From the NCBI GenBank assembly GCA_039602395.1, contig JBCNJP010000025.1, positions 53,170,555 to 53,234,554 on the forward strand: a stretch of DNA of 64,000 bases, read 5' to 3'. Positions 22,857-35,000 of this stretch are shown here, piece after piece; position 1 is the stretch's first letter; every line of letters starts with the position of its first letter. The stretch is from Deinandra increscens subsp. villosa (Eukaryota > Streptophyta > Magnoliopsida > Asterales > Asteraceae). Below the pieces are notes generated by a model. It saw nothing but the letters and a program-made list of their open reading frames with translations, made no database searches and had not been told where the DNA came from. Made by a program: the position numbers and the translations under genes.

Positions 22857-24352
22857 GGCTAGAGTGTTAGTTGAGGTTCCTGTTTGTGACAACTTACCTG
22901 ATCAAGTGAAGGCATATTACCCAACAACTGATAACTCACCAAGTAAATGCATCCATGTTAAGATTTCCCGGTTAGCTACAAAGAGTGTAAGGTTTATGGG
23001 CACAGTTTTGAAAAATGTATGAATAGAGTTCTTAGTGAGGAAGAAACGACAGAAAGATTGAGAATTCAGGAAGAGGAAAAGCAAAACTAAAGTCTCCAAC
23101 AAAAAAAGTTGTCATGAATGAAGATGGTTTTATTGAAGTACATGGGAAGAGAAGGAATACTAATTCAAGGGTTAGAGATGGTAATGGGAATATGGAAGGA
23201 GTGGAATTACATGGTCAGAATTCGGGAGGTAAGCAAAGGGGTGAGAATAAAGAAGGTGGAAATCAAGAAAGGCAAAGTAACAAAGGGAAAGCAAAGGGTG
23301 GTAATGAATCAGGGGAGGGGTATAAAGGGGCATCAACTTCAAAGTACTATCAGGCACAAAATCAAAGGGATAAAAGGAATGAGAGGTAGGTGAGACCAAA
23401 GCAGGTATATCAGGAAGTGAAGAGGGTAAAGGAGAATCAGCAAAGACAGAATCATGAATTATCAAAGAAACAAGGAAAGAGTATTACTTCTTCAAATGCT
23501 TTTGATGTTTTGGAAGGACTTACAGAAGAAGTTCAAGACCCTGGACCCTCTATAGTGAATAAAGAACAAAAGAAGATTGTGACAAGGAAAATGGAAGATT
23601 ATTACAAGGGCCTGTCAAAAGAGCAGGATGTAGAGCTTATGGATTTCATCAACAAAAAGCAGGTACCACCAAAGGAGGTTAGATCTCAGTGGACTTTTAA
23701 CCAGGTTAAATTTTTTCCCTAATGTGTAGTAAATTTGATTTCATTGCTGGTTTGAACTGTGTATGTGAGGATGCATTAGATGAGGATGAGGATGATCTCT
23801 TGGAGCAAGATGACATAGATGTGTCTCCTTGCAATGATAAGATGGTTGAGGGACCTCAGAATCAGGGGAAGGGTAATAGGAGTGAATCTAGTTTGAAACT
23901 AAATAATGCAAAGTGTTAAAAATCCTAGCTTGGAATGTTAGGGGCCTTAATAACTTGTTTAATCAAGATCAAATAGACAGGTTATTAGAAGTGATGGTAT
24001 TTCTGTATGTGGCTTGATTGAAACACATCTAAGGGCTGCTAAAATTGAAAGAATTTATAATGATGTATTGGGTTAATGGAATTGGGTCTCAAATTTAGAA
24101 AAGTGTAGAAATTGGGCCAGGATTGTTGTGGGTTGGGACTCAAAAGAGGTAAATTTGCATGTCATTGAAGTAACTGATCAAGCCATTCATTGTTTTATTC
24201 ATCCACACATTGGTCAGTCATTTTATTACACTTTTATATATGGACATATTAGATATGTTCCTAGGAAACCTTTATGGCTGGATTTGAGATGTCATAAATT
24301 TGCTGTCAAGGACTCACCATGGATGATTTTAGGTGATTTTAATGTTTCTTGA
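22857..24352 (+). pseudogene. L1-type LINE, ORF1 and start of ORF2, copy 1
   Basis: ORF1 is visible from RVLVEVPVCDNLPD (22860) through a zinc knuckle (CKVYGHSFEKC, 22986-23018) and a hydrophilic tail rich in Lys, Glu, Asn and Gly to about 23720. ORF2 begins near 23922 with ILAWNVRGLNN, the first motif of the L1 apurinic endonuclease. It continues with ETHLRAAKIERIYNDV and VVGWDSKEVNLHVIEVTDQA and ends with SPWMILGDFNVS, the DFN motif of that endonuclease. Several frameshifts and stops (23103-23113, 23387, 23720, 24076, 24350) kill it. Reverse transcriptase is absent because the unit ends here at the tandem junction. Confidence 0.85.
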
Positions 24353-24362
24353 ATGAGGAGGA

Positions 24363-26882
24363 ACAAAAAACAAGTATAAGACGTTGTTGTCACCAATGAA
24401 TGCGCATATACCGCATTATAAGTTGACATCGGAGCGCATCACGCTAAAAAAACGAATACCGCGATGTAAATTGTCGCGCCCCCATAAACAAGCGAACAAA
24501 TGACGAATAACGCCCTATGAACTTTCGCCGCCGCAACGCGCGGGTACCCCCTAGTATATATATATATATATGTATATATGTATTTATGTATACCTATAAT
24601 TAATTATATTATATAGTTTACTTTTTATCAATTAATTATAATTATAAATAATTAAATCATTTTGTAGGTAAAGTCTGTGGAGAGCCTCTTACTACAACTG
24701 CAAGATCTAAAAACAGTTGTAATCAGCATTCCAGTGTAAATACAACGATAATTAAGTATTATTGCTGATATGATCGATCTCCCATGAGCGTATATTTATT
24801 AACTAATTAACTAATTGAATTGTACGTAGGACATGATCAATTCCGCGCACAATACATCGCGGAAACAATCTCTTAAATCAAACTCATCTCAAAGGTCGAC
24901 CGATAAGGTACGGATTTGAAACAGTTCTGAATTTGAGTTGATCTGGAAGATTCTAATTCATCTGGATGAACATGCGTCTCTAGTTATAGTTCATCCGGAT
25001 AGTTAAAGTTCATCAGGATAGGTAAAGTTCATCAGGATACTTAAAGTTTATCAGGATAGTTAGACTTGATCCGAAAGAGTCTAGTTCATCTGGATGAACA
25101 TGCGTCTCTAGTTATAGTTCACCGGGATGGTTATAGTTCATTCGAATAGTTAAACTTCATCAGGATAGTTAAAGTTCATCAGGATAGTTAGAGTTGTTCC
25201 GGAATATAATTAATAATTAACTGTTCTGGCTATGATAAGTTTGTACTTCATCCGAATGGTTATCTGGATAGTTAACTAATGTTTAGCCGGTTATGATTGA
25301 TTTTATTAGTTAATTGAATTGTAGGTCTGTTCTGCGACCGTATCACAACACACTCCTCCATCTACAACCACGTCCGGGCTAGAGTGTTAGTTGAGGTTCC
25401 TGTTTGTGACAACTTACCTGATCAAGTGAAGGCATATTACCCAACAACTGATAACTCACCAAGTAAATGCATCCATGTTAAGATTTCCCGGTTAGCTACA
25501 AAGAGTGTAAGGTTTATGGGCACAGTTTTGAAAAATGTATGAATAGAGTTCTTAGTGAGGAAGAAACGACAGAAAGATTGAGAATTCAGGAAGAGGAAAA
25601 GCAAAACTAAAGTCTCCAACAAAAAAAGTTGTCATGAATGAAGATGGTTTTATTGAAGTACATGGGAAGAGAAGGAATACTAATTCAAGGGTTAGAGATG
25701 GTAATGGGAATATGGAAGGAGTGGAATTACATGGTCAGAATTCGGGAGGTAAGCAAAGGGGTGAGAATAAAGAAGGTGGAAATCAAGAAAGGCAAAGTAA
25801 CAAAGGGAAAGCAAAGGGTGGTAATGAATCAGGGGAGGGGTATAAAGGGGCATCAACTTCAAAGTACTATCAGGCACAAAATCAAAGGGATAAAAGGAAT
25901 GAGAGGTAGGTGAGACCAAAGCAGGTATATCAGGAAGTGAAGAGGGTAAAGGAGAATCAGCAAAGACAGAATCATGAATTATCAAAGAAACAAGGAAAGA
26001 GTATTACTTCTTCAAATGCTTTTGATGTTTTGGAAGGACTTACAGAAGAAGTTCAAGACCCTGGACCCTCTATAGTGAATAAAGAACAAAAGAAGATTGT
26101 GACAAGGAAAATGGAAGATTATTACAAGGGCCTGTCAAAAGAGCAGGATGTAGAGCTTATGGATTTCATCAACAAAAAGCAGGTACCACCAAAGGAGGTT
26201 AGATCTCAGTGGACTTTTAACCAGGTTAAATTTTTTCCCTAATGTGTAGTAAATTTGATTTCATTGCTGGTTTGAACTGTGTATGTGAGGATGCATTAGA
26301 TGAGGATGAGGATGATCTCTTGGAGCAAGATGACATAGATGTGTCTCCTTGCAATGATAAGATGGTTGAGGGACCTCAGAATCAGGGGAAGGGTAATAGG
26401 AGTGAATCTAGTTTGAAACTAAATAATGCAAAGTGTTAAAAATCCTAGCTTGGAATGTTAGGGGCCTTAATAACTTGTTTAATCAAGATCAAATAGACAG
26501 GTTATTAGAAGTGATGGTATTTCTGTATGTGGCTTGATTGAAACACATCTAAGGGCTGCTAAAATTGAAAGAATTTATAATGATGTATTGGGTTAATGGA
26601 ATTGGGTCTCAAATTTAGAAAAGTGTAGAAATTGGGCCAGGATTGTTGTGGGTTGGGACTCAAAAGAGGTAAATTTGCATGTCATTGAAGTAACTGATCA
26701 AGCCATTCATTGTTTTATTCATCCACACATTGGTCAGTCATTTTATTACACTTTTATATATGGACATATTAGATATGTTCCTAGGAAACCTTTATGGCTG
26801 GATTTGAGATGTCATAAATTTGCTGTCAAGGACTCACCATGGATGATTTTAGGTGATTTTAATGTTTCTTGAATGAGGAGGA
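24363..26882 (+). repeat. Tandem duplication, copy 2 (2520 bp)
   Basis: Head-to-tail copy of 21843-24362, including a second Helitron 3' end at 24554 and a second LINE fragment. At the junction GAGGAACA is followed by AAAAAC; at the right edge the same GAGGAACA is followed by TATAGG. Only about four bases (AACA) are shared at the breakpoints. Confidence 0.95.
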
Positions 26883-26953
26883 ACATATAGGAGAAATGAC
26901 AAGGATTGCAACTGATATATCTAATTTTAGGATTGTGTTGAAGAAATTGGATT
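25377..26953 (+). pseudogene. L1-type LINE, ORF1 and start of ORF2, copy 2
   Basis: Same content and breaks as the first copy: zinc knuckle near 25506 and endonuclease from about 26442. This copy keeps the original continuation: after the DFN motif the sequence runs on for about 70 bases (EEEHIGEMTRIATDISNFR) until the gypsy LTR starts at 26954. The gypsy element therefore inserted into the LINE. The remaining ORF2 would lie beyond the far end of the gypsy element and is not seen. Confidence 0.82.
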
Positions 26954-29620
26954 TGTCACACCCCCAAATAACCACTAACGGAGTTTATACCGTTAAGGGG
27001 TGCGAGCAAACCAGGACCACAACCATTAGTTACAAATACTAAACGAATCAGAGTAAGTCCAAATATATATCATAAAATAAAGTCTCAAAATACGCAGCGG
27101 AAAATATTGTCTTAGCACTAACCACGTGCTTTACAAAGTCATTGTTTTAAATTCCCAATATGATTTAAACAAAAGTAAAATGCCTTCATGTGCCATGCCA
27201 ACCCGCTCCGGATACTCCTCAGCGATCTGCAAAAGTTTAAACCACGCAAGTGTCAGCCTAACGGTTGGTGAGTTCACGGTGGGCTTGTCATGCAGTGGCC
27301 CGGTCTCATAATCATAATCGTGTCAACATATACTTATGTAACATTTAATTATGAGAAGCGATGCTTAGTGATATCCATAATCATAGTATTGTGGTTTAGT
27401 AAAAGTAATGTCCGTAACATACGTTATCGGGTATGTACTAGTCTTGTATAGTTAAGGTGCTCAACCGATATCGCGGGTAGCTAATCCGTTGTTCCATGCA
27501 CTAAGGAAGTTTGTACCAAAGCTGACTAATATTGTAGTGGCATTGCCATCATCTATTTTGTTTTGCGGACATACGTCATCGCGGCTTTGCCTCCCTCGTG
27601 TCCTCTCGGGATCACGGTCAGATAGGCTGATATTGTACCTCCGTGCACTTCCCGTGTCACGAGGTGGAGTTTGTCAAACTCCAGTAGATCTACCCAACAT
27701 CCCCTCGCTTTACAATTAATGGTACAATTAAGTTGAGGACTTTTTCAGTTATAAGGCAATCCTTAGAAATCATGTGATATCATGTGGTTAGACTTTAACC
27801 TACACTAGCCAAATTAAAACGGTTTACTTTGGGTTCTCATGAATCCCGAAAACATTTTCAGTTTCGTTTTAGAAATAGTTGTTTAAGTATTTCACAAGTG
27901 TCTCCCATAAAACACTTCAAGTTCATCAAGTGGGTGCCAAGCACTCCTAAGTTTTCAAGTTCATCAGAGAGGTGCATAGCACTCATAAGGTTGTCAGCAT
28001 TGTTTTTCATTAAGTTATTCAGTGTGACCCAAACGGGCTCACGGTAAATGGGTTAGTGACACTCACCTTTGGTTGCACTGCTACACTTGCTAAATAATCC
28101 AAGTATTGTTTGCTTATCGAAGACCTAAGAACACGTTTAGGTCTTAAGTATTAGTTTGTGTCTAATATTTAACTTACGTCACTATGGCCCATAACATAGC
28201 ACGTTGGAACTATGACACGACATAGCGACACACGACACCGATGGTTGATCATAAATGAGGGTTCACATAACTCAGGAATCAAAACATGTTCATTATTGCA
28301 TAATCATGTAAGTCATGGCATAACATTCAAATAAGTTGCACAAGTTTGGGTTTTGGTCTTGGCACAGTTTCGCTACACAGTTTCGCTATAGTTTCGCTAC
28401 CCAGTTTCGCTACACAGTTTCGCTTTGTGCACGGGCAGCACTTTCGCTGGGTAATACCCGAGGACACAGTTTCGCTAGCTAGTTTCGCTCGAAACTGATG
28501 ACACAGTTTCGCTAGCATAGCTTCGCTCGAAACTGGTTTGAACTTTCGTTCAGGGACAAGGTCTATGGTTGTTTTGCTTGGTAGTTTCGTTCAGGCAATA
28601 CACAGGCGACACTATAGTTTCGCTACATAGTGTCGCTGGATGAATATTCAAAGGGTCTGCAAAACTACAGTTTCGCCTGAAGAATGCCCAGTTTCGCTAG
28701 TCGTGAAAAAGACTCGTTTTTAAGACCAAAAATCAATCTAACAGCTTCCATACATCATGTAATTCAATATCTAGCATGCATAAACATTTACCAACATCAC
28801 AGAGGCAATTTTTAACATCTTAAACATGAGTTTTCATCATCAAATCACCAAAAACACCTCAAAGCTCATTTTTAGCACAAAGTTAACCTAACTAGCATGA
28901 ATCTTCATTATGGTTTGATTTCACATGTAAAGTTACAGACTTTATGACAGATCTAGCATTCCTAAGCATCATACTACAAGCATACACGATTTCATGAAGA
29001 TCTAAGCATGCTTTTTAAGAAAACACATAGAAAAGGCATAAAAATGGTTTTTGGAGACTCACGGTTTGATCTAGGATCCGAATGGATGATGTCTCGAGGC
29101 TGAGATCACGTCGGCTCGTGGTGTTTCTCGGCTGACCAGATTTCACAAGAGAAGAGATGGAGGGTGTGTGTGTGTTTTGTGTGGTTTATGCAAATGGGGA
29201 GTAATTAGGGTTTTATGGTCTTTATATCAGGAGCTAGTTTCGCTGACAGTTTCGCTGGCCAAGCGAAACTGGCTCTGAACACATGCAAATCAAACAGCTT
29301 AGCCGGCCACCGAGCGAATCTACAGTTTCGCCCGGTAGTTTCGCTGGCAACCAAAAAGGGCCAATTTACATTCTAAGCAAGATAAGCACAATCCATGAAT
29401 TTGTCATGCTATTAATAATACTAAATCATGCGTTTAAATCACATTGCACATAATGACAATAAACACATAAACACATAACACAAGTGGTCGGGTTCGGTGA
29501 TCAACCAAAGGTCGTGGACGTATTCGGCCTAGTTAAGCATTAGTTACTAAGTTAACACTTATAACGTAACTAACGGAGTTTGTCTAACGGAAGTTAACCT
29601 TGGAATTCTCGGATGTCACA
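26954..29620 (-). repeat. 3' LTR of gypsy element B (Tekay-like, 2667 bp)
   Basis: It begins TGTCACACCCCC and ends GGATGTCACA on the plus strand; in the element's sense it starts TGTGACATCC. A polypurine tract lies immediately outside the right end, so this is the 3' LTR of a minus-strand element. It contains a word array (AGTTTCGCT) at 28365-28700 and 29234-29345. The LTR at 2702-5502 is a diverged relative. Confidence 0.88.
28365..28700. repeat. AGTTTCGCT word array inside the gypsy B LTR
   Basis: The word (C)AGTTTCGCT recurs more than a dozen times at irregular spacing, with a smaller second cluster at 29234-29345. In that cluster two copies face each other (29247-29256 and 29262-29271) as a ten-base-pair inverted repeat with a five-base loop. 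Confidence 0.88.
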
Positions 29621-29634
29621 TCATCCCCTTGTAA
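29621..29634 (-). other. Polypurine tract of gypsy B
   Basis: On the minus strand it reads ACAAGGGGATGA directly before the LTR, the usual site of plus-strand priming. Confidence 0.8.
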
Positions 29635-29755
29635 GTGGAATTTTTGTCCCGAAAATTATTCTTGCGTTGTAGCGTTCGCAGCCTCAGATGTCGTTGTTGC
29701 TGTTGTTGTTGGGGAAAGAAAGCAAAAGTTTTAGGGTCGCCACATCCTCCTCCTG

Positions 29756-30912
29756 TTAAAGGAATTTTGGTCCCCAAAATGAAATCATACCTTGAGTTTC
29801 CGTGGACGTTTGCCCGAACAAGTGAGGATACTTTTTCTTCATTTGGTCCTCTCGTTCCCAAGTATATTCAGGTCCACGCCTTGAGTTCCATCGAACCTTG
29901 ACGATCGGAATCTTGCTACGTTTGAGGGCTTTCTCCTCGCGTCCCATGATTTCTACCGGTTGCTCAATAAATCTCAAATGTTCGTCAATTTCCAATTCCT
30001 CCAAAGGAATTATTTCGGTGTCTTCAGCCAGACATTTCTTCAGGTTAGAAACGTGAAACACGTTGTGAACTCCATCGAGTTCGGCAGGGAGTCGCAATCG
30101 GTAGGCCACCGGGCCTACTTCCCCAATGATTTCAAATGGACCGATATAGCGAGGATTCAGATTTCCACGCTTTCCGAAGCGTACCACTCCCTTCCAGGGA
30201 GATACCTTCAATAGCACCTTGTCGCCTACCTCGAACTTCAAAGGTTTACGGCGTTTGTCGGCATAGCTCTTTTGCCTGTCACGTGCTGCGGCTATCCGTT
30301 TTCTGATTTGAATAATTCATTCCATTGTATCATGAATGATTTCTGGTCCGGTGAGTCCCTTCTCACCCGTTTCGGCCCAACACACGGGCGATCTACATTT
30401 TCTGCCATAAAGAGCTTCAAAAGGTGCTGCACCGATGCTCGTATGATAGCTCCTGTTGTAGGAGAACTCCACCAACGGAAGGTGAGCCTCCCAGTCTTTA
30501 CCGAAGTCGAGAACGCAAGCTCGGAGCATGTCTTCCAAAGTCTGAATAGTTCGTTCCGTCTGACCATCGGTCTGCGGGTGATAAGCTGTACTCATATCCA
30601 GTCTGGTACCCAGTGCTTCTTGCATAGATTGCCACAGTCGGGAAGTAAATCGAGGATCTCGGTCGGAGATAATGGTCTTAGGCACCCCATGAAGTGCCAC
30701 AATTCGATCAATATACAGCTTCGTTAACTTATCCATATTGTCATTTTCCCTCATTGGAATAAAGTGTGCAGATTTGGTTAATCGATCAATGATAACCCAA
30801 ATCGCATCCGGTCGATTTGATCGATGAGGTAGTCCTGTTACGAAATCCATGGAGATATCCTCCCATTTCCATTCTGGGATCTTTGGTTGTTGTAATAATC
30901 CAGAAGGCTTTT
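29756..30912 (-). pseudogene. Gypsy integrase with chromodomain (Tekay-like), C-terminal half of pol
   Basis: Read right to left: a linker after the zinc finger (KPSGLLQQPKIPEWKWEDIS, 30850-30910), then the catalytic core with MDFVTGLP, TIISDRDPRFTS and HPQTDGQTERT supplying the D, D and E residues, then VGDKVLLKVSPWKGV, and finally a chromodomain ending VRWNSRRGPEYTWERED. Chromodomains of this class guide integration to chromatin. One in-frame TGA interrupts the protein at about 30314-30316. The rest of pol lies beyond the TR-GAG1 insertion: 37460-37505 encodes DDIARYVAKCLTCSR, the integrase zinc-finger part, and then meets the assembly gap. The short KAEHQ-type linker is missing at the insertion point. 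Confidence 0.9.
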
Positions 30913-30929
30913 GATCGATGAGGTAGTCC

Positions 30930-31287
30930 TGTTAGAGCATATTCCTATGCTAACGTGTGTCTCGTGTATTGTATCTAATCTAGAGCATCTGTGTGGATGA
31001 TATAGTCACTGGCCGTACCAGATGCACCGCCGGACCAGATGGTCCGGGCGGACCAGATGGTCCGCTGGTGGTCCGCTGGCCTGTTGACTAAGTGACTATA
31101 AATAGTCCGTGTTAGAGAGAGTTAGAAAGTGCTGTCATTCTACAACTTTTAACTGTGTGTAAACTGAGTGTGTTTCTCTCTCTACATTGTAACTCTTTGT
31201 GAATCAATAAAGCAAAGCTTTATTTACTTTCTCGTTGCTATCCGATTACCGAATCATGCAGTAGTAAGATCGTCTCGTGCTTATATA
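30930..31287 (+). repeat. 5' LTR of TR-GAG1
   Basis: Starts TGTTAGAGCATATTCC. A TATA box (TATAAATA) lies at 31097-31104. AATAAA lies inside a perfect hairpin at 31206-31224. Arms CGGACC and GGTCCG form palindromes around 31033-31065. It differs from the 3' LTR at about seven positions in 360. Confidence 0.92.
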
Positions 31288-31289
31288 AG

Positions 31290-31301
31290 TGGTATCAGAG
31301 C
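31290..31301 (+). other. Primer-binding site of TR-GAG1
   Basis: TGGTATCAGAGC, an exact initiator-Met tRNA complement, two bases after the LTR. Confidence 0.92.
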
Positions 31302-31527
31302 ATTCCAGGTTGCTCTACTGCTGTGATTTGGTAAGTTTTCTATTTCTAGAGAGAGAAAGTTTGGGTTTTCTACATTTTTTCATCAATTTTTCACGATTCT
31401 GAGTGATTCCGAGGTTAAAAATGATTTCTGAATGTTTCTGGAGTGTTTTCGCATCATACTGATCCAGTTACTAGCTTCAATTGTCGAAATCTGTGAAAAT
31501 TAGTCGATTTTAGTGTTTTCTGTAACT

Positions 31528-31817
31528 GATCCGCCCAACGAACTGTCTGATCCGCCGTTTGATCCGCCAGTCAATCTTCATTAGCCTGATCCGCAGCAGT
31601 TACAGCGTATCAGTGTGATCCGCTGAAAATTCTAGTCCGCCGTATCAGTTTTGGTCCGCCGTAACAAAATAATGATCCGCCGTATGAAATTTGGTCCGCC
31701 GGACAAAATCTGATCTGGAATCTGGTCCGCTAGTACAAATCTGATCCGCTTTGTTAATTTGATCCGGAACTGGTCCGCTAGTAGTATTTTGATCCGCCAA
31801 TTTGTTTTGATCCGCTG
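31528..31817 (+). repeat. TCCGC word array in the TR-GAG1 leader
   Basis: Fifteen copies of GATCCGC(C/T), GGTCCGC(C/T) or close variants in 290 bases, at spacings from 11 to about 35, between the primer site and gag. The spacers differ. The same word forms the palindrome arms in the LTR. Confidence 0.88.
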
Positions 31818-32025
31818 GCAGAAAACATATCTTCACTAAAACTGACGTAACTTGCAAACTGTTTGGAGTTAGGGAACCCAATACCAGCCAAAATGTTCGT
31901 CTTTCCAAGATCTAGGACTTGTACTCGCCTACGGCCAGTACCGTCAAGTTTTAACCCCCAAAATCCGCTTGGAAGACGCTCGTTTTTCAGTTTTTAGTTT
32001 TCGCGTTTGATATTGAAATTTCAAA

Positions 32026-35000
32026 ATGAGTGATTTCTGTGCAATGACTGCTGCTCAAACATCAATGCAAGCCATGTTGAACTATGATAACGAGATAGGA
32101 ACAACTCAAAAGGTTCCTAAATTGCTAAGGCTTGAAGATTATCACAATTGGAGAAGTCGGTTTGAATCTTACATTTATTCGCAAGATATTGAAAGTTGGA
32201 TTCCAATTGAGAAAGAATATGAATATCCGATGATAAGTCCCAACAAACCAAAGATGATTAGTAGTTTCGATGCTGATGAACGGAAATTGTTTGCTCGAGA
32301 AAAGAAAACATATAGTTATCTTACAATGGCTTTACCAAAAGAACTAATGCATCAAATTAAGCAATATACAACGGCTAAGGAGTTATGGGATGCTATTGAA
32401 GAGAGATGTACGGGTAATGATCAATACAAAAATACTCGAAAGAAAGTTTTGAAGAAAGAGTTTGATAATTTCAGGCACTGCGAGAATGAGAAGATTCCAG
32501 ATTTGATTGCTCGGTTTTCTCATTTGTTAAATGAACTTGATGTTGTTGGAGTCAAGAAAGATAGTGATGAATTGAAAGAGAAAATTCTGGAAGCTTTACC
32601 AGAAAAATGGGAAAATTATGTGATGATGTTGACAAATGATCCAAGTTATTCAATTTGCACATTTAATCAAATAACTAGCAAATTACAGGCTCGTGAGATG
32701 GAATTGCTGGTAAAGAAATCTGCACATCCTATGGTTCAGAATCCTGAAGTATATTTTGGAGAAAATTTAGCTACTATGCATGCTAAAACAAAATCTCATT
32801 CTATTTCAAGCAGTAATCCACCGGTAACAGCTTTTCTTGCTGGACATTCTGAAAATTCTGGTTATTCTCCAGGATGTCGTTTTACCATTCCAGATAAATC
32901 ATCAAACAATTCTCATCCTGCTCAATCAACTGAAGAATTGGCTGCCTTATTATCTGCTTTTATATCTTCATCGTCTGGATTGATTTTTGGTCAAGTTAGT
33001 GATGCTGGTTTAAGTGGAACTGAGTTAGAACAGCTGGATGATGATCAATTAGCTGAACTAGATCTGCATTGGCAATTTGCTATGATGGTTGAAAAAGGAA
33101 GACGATTTATCAAGAAACATGGAAAGAATTCTTTTGTTCCAGGAGGAAGAAAACTGGGTTTGGATAAATCTAAAGTAAAATGTTTTAAATGTGGTAAGTT
33201 TGGACATTTTGCACGTGAGTGTTCTCAATCATCATCTGATAAAGATAAATCTGATAAGCATGACGCAAAAGCTATGATGGCTCAAGCTCAAGTAGATAAA
33301 GAATTTGATGAATGGTCAAAACAATTTGACAAATCACCTATTGCTTTGACTGCTATTCAAGATACGTGTGCCGACTCAGACGAATGTTGTTATATCAATG
33401 GTCAACATGTGCCGTTAATGGCAAATATCGAAGTTGAATCGAGTGGGTATATATCTGAGATCACTACATCTGAAACAAGTGATTCTGAAATTAGTGGGTA
33501 TGAGTCAACTTGTGAATTTTGTGCTGAAAAGGATAGAAAAATTCGTGAATTGGTTCAAGAAAAGGAAGGGTTAATGGTTGAGAGAACATTGAAGGACACA
33601 GAATTAGAAAGTTTCAAGAAGAAAGTTGAAAATTCTGATGAGTTTTGCAACATAAATGAGAAATTACTAAACGAAAAGGATGAGTTGATGGAAGAGATTG
33701 TCAAGCTTAAGAGCAAAATGGATGACATAGTTGCTCAAGATAAGGAACAATTTCTGAAGTTGAAAACTGAGAATGAAGAGTTGGTTAAAAGTGTTGAGAA
33801 ATGGGAGAATGAAGCAAAAGACGCCATTGAAGATTTTGATGCTTTGTTTAGCAAATCCAAAATAAAATTGGATTCTCTTCAGCAATTGTATGATGATCTT
33901 CAGAAAGAGTTTGATGAAGTTAATGCAAAAGAAAGTGATCGTCAAAAGGAACATTCCATCTTACTTGATAAAGTCACGACTTTGACACATGAAAATCAGT
34001 TGTTGAAACGAAATATTGAGATTCATGAAGGCCGTGTCAAGAAAATTACTCAAGAAGTGTGTGATGCTCATGATCAGATGCGACAGGAAAAGTTTCGATT
34101 TAATACAGCTTCAGAGCAATTAATTGAATCAGAAACAGCATTGGGTGAAGCTCAAAAGAAAATATCTGATCTGAATGTTGAAGTATTGGATCTTAAGAGG
34201 CAGTTGAATAATTTGAAGAACTCACATTCTTTTACCAATTACTTGTGCAAAGACGAGAATTTCAAAAAGGTGTTTGGAAGCGAGGAGTATAATCAGATTC
34301 CGCATCCAGTTATTGAATCTGATGTTCTTGCTGATATTCAAGGTTCTGGCATAACTGGTGATTATTCTGAATTTGTTGCAAAGAAGTCTGACTTGAAGAA
34401 ATCACAGAAATCAAAGATAAAAGTGGAAAATGAGGAATTTTTGGTTGATAAAACACCACCATCGTTTATTTCAGGTGGTTTTATGTCAGAAGAGGGAGTT
34501 GGTTCTGTTGGAAACCAAGTGGAGAAGGATGAAAAGCAGTTGCATGAAGAAAAGTTTGCTGCTCAACTGGTTGAAGCTAACAAACTAAAGGATATTAAAG
34601 CGTCGTTTAATCAAGCTGCTAAAGCGGGTCCTTCGTGTTCTGAAGTCGATTTAACTAAGCTACCGGGTTACAAACGGTGTGGTTTGGGTGGTGATGGTAA
34701 GAAGGGTGCACAGAATGTCAAGAAAAATATGCCCAAGAAAGCTCTAAAAGTCAAGAAAGACACAAGCTTGGAACAAATTTATTATTTGGCTCAAGTCTTC
34801 ATGTCTACAATGGAAAAGGGTTTTGATGGAAAGATCCAAAAGAAGGCTTCATCTACAAGTTCTTCTGGTGAAGTTCAAACAGTGAAAGGTTCGTCTTCAT
34901 CTGGTTCAAATTCCACACCTCGAAGTCCTACATCGAAATGGGTACACTCTAATCGATTTCAAATTTTTGATGATATTTCTGATAATTCTGAGCCCGTTGA

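Larger units (their letters stand above)
21843..24362 (+). repeat. Tandem duplication, copy 1 (2520 bp)
   Basis: The whole unit is repeated directly at 24363-26882. It contains the last 192 bp of the Helitron, a TA-rich tract, several exon-like islands, a short-word repeat and a broken LINE. By eye the copies differ at only two or so bases (about 22195 C versus A, about 22245 T versus C). Confidence 0.95.

Noticed and set aside
23118..23393. Second overlapping frame in the LINE ORF1 tail
   Set aside because: The zinc-knuckle upstream and the Glu/Lys/Gln composition favour the neighbouring frame. Both copies of the duplication show the same shadow.
33667..33954. Hydrophobic minus-strand frame inside the TR-GAG1 gag
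   Set aside because: Complement of the Lys/Glu-rich coiled coil. Such shadows are always Phe/Leu/Ile-rich.
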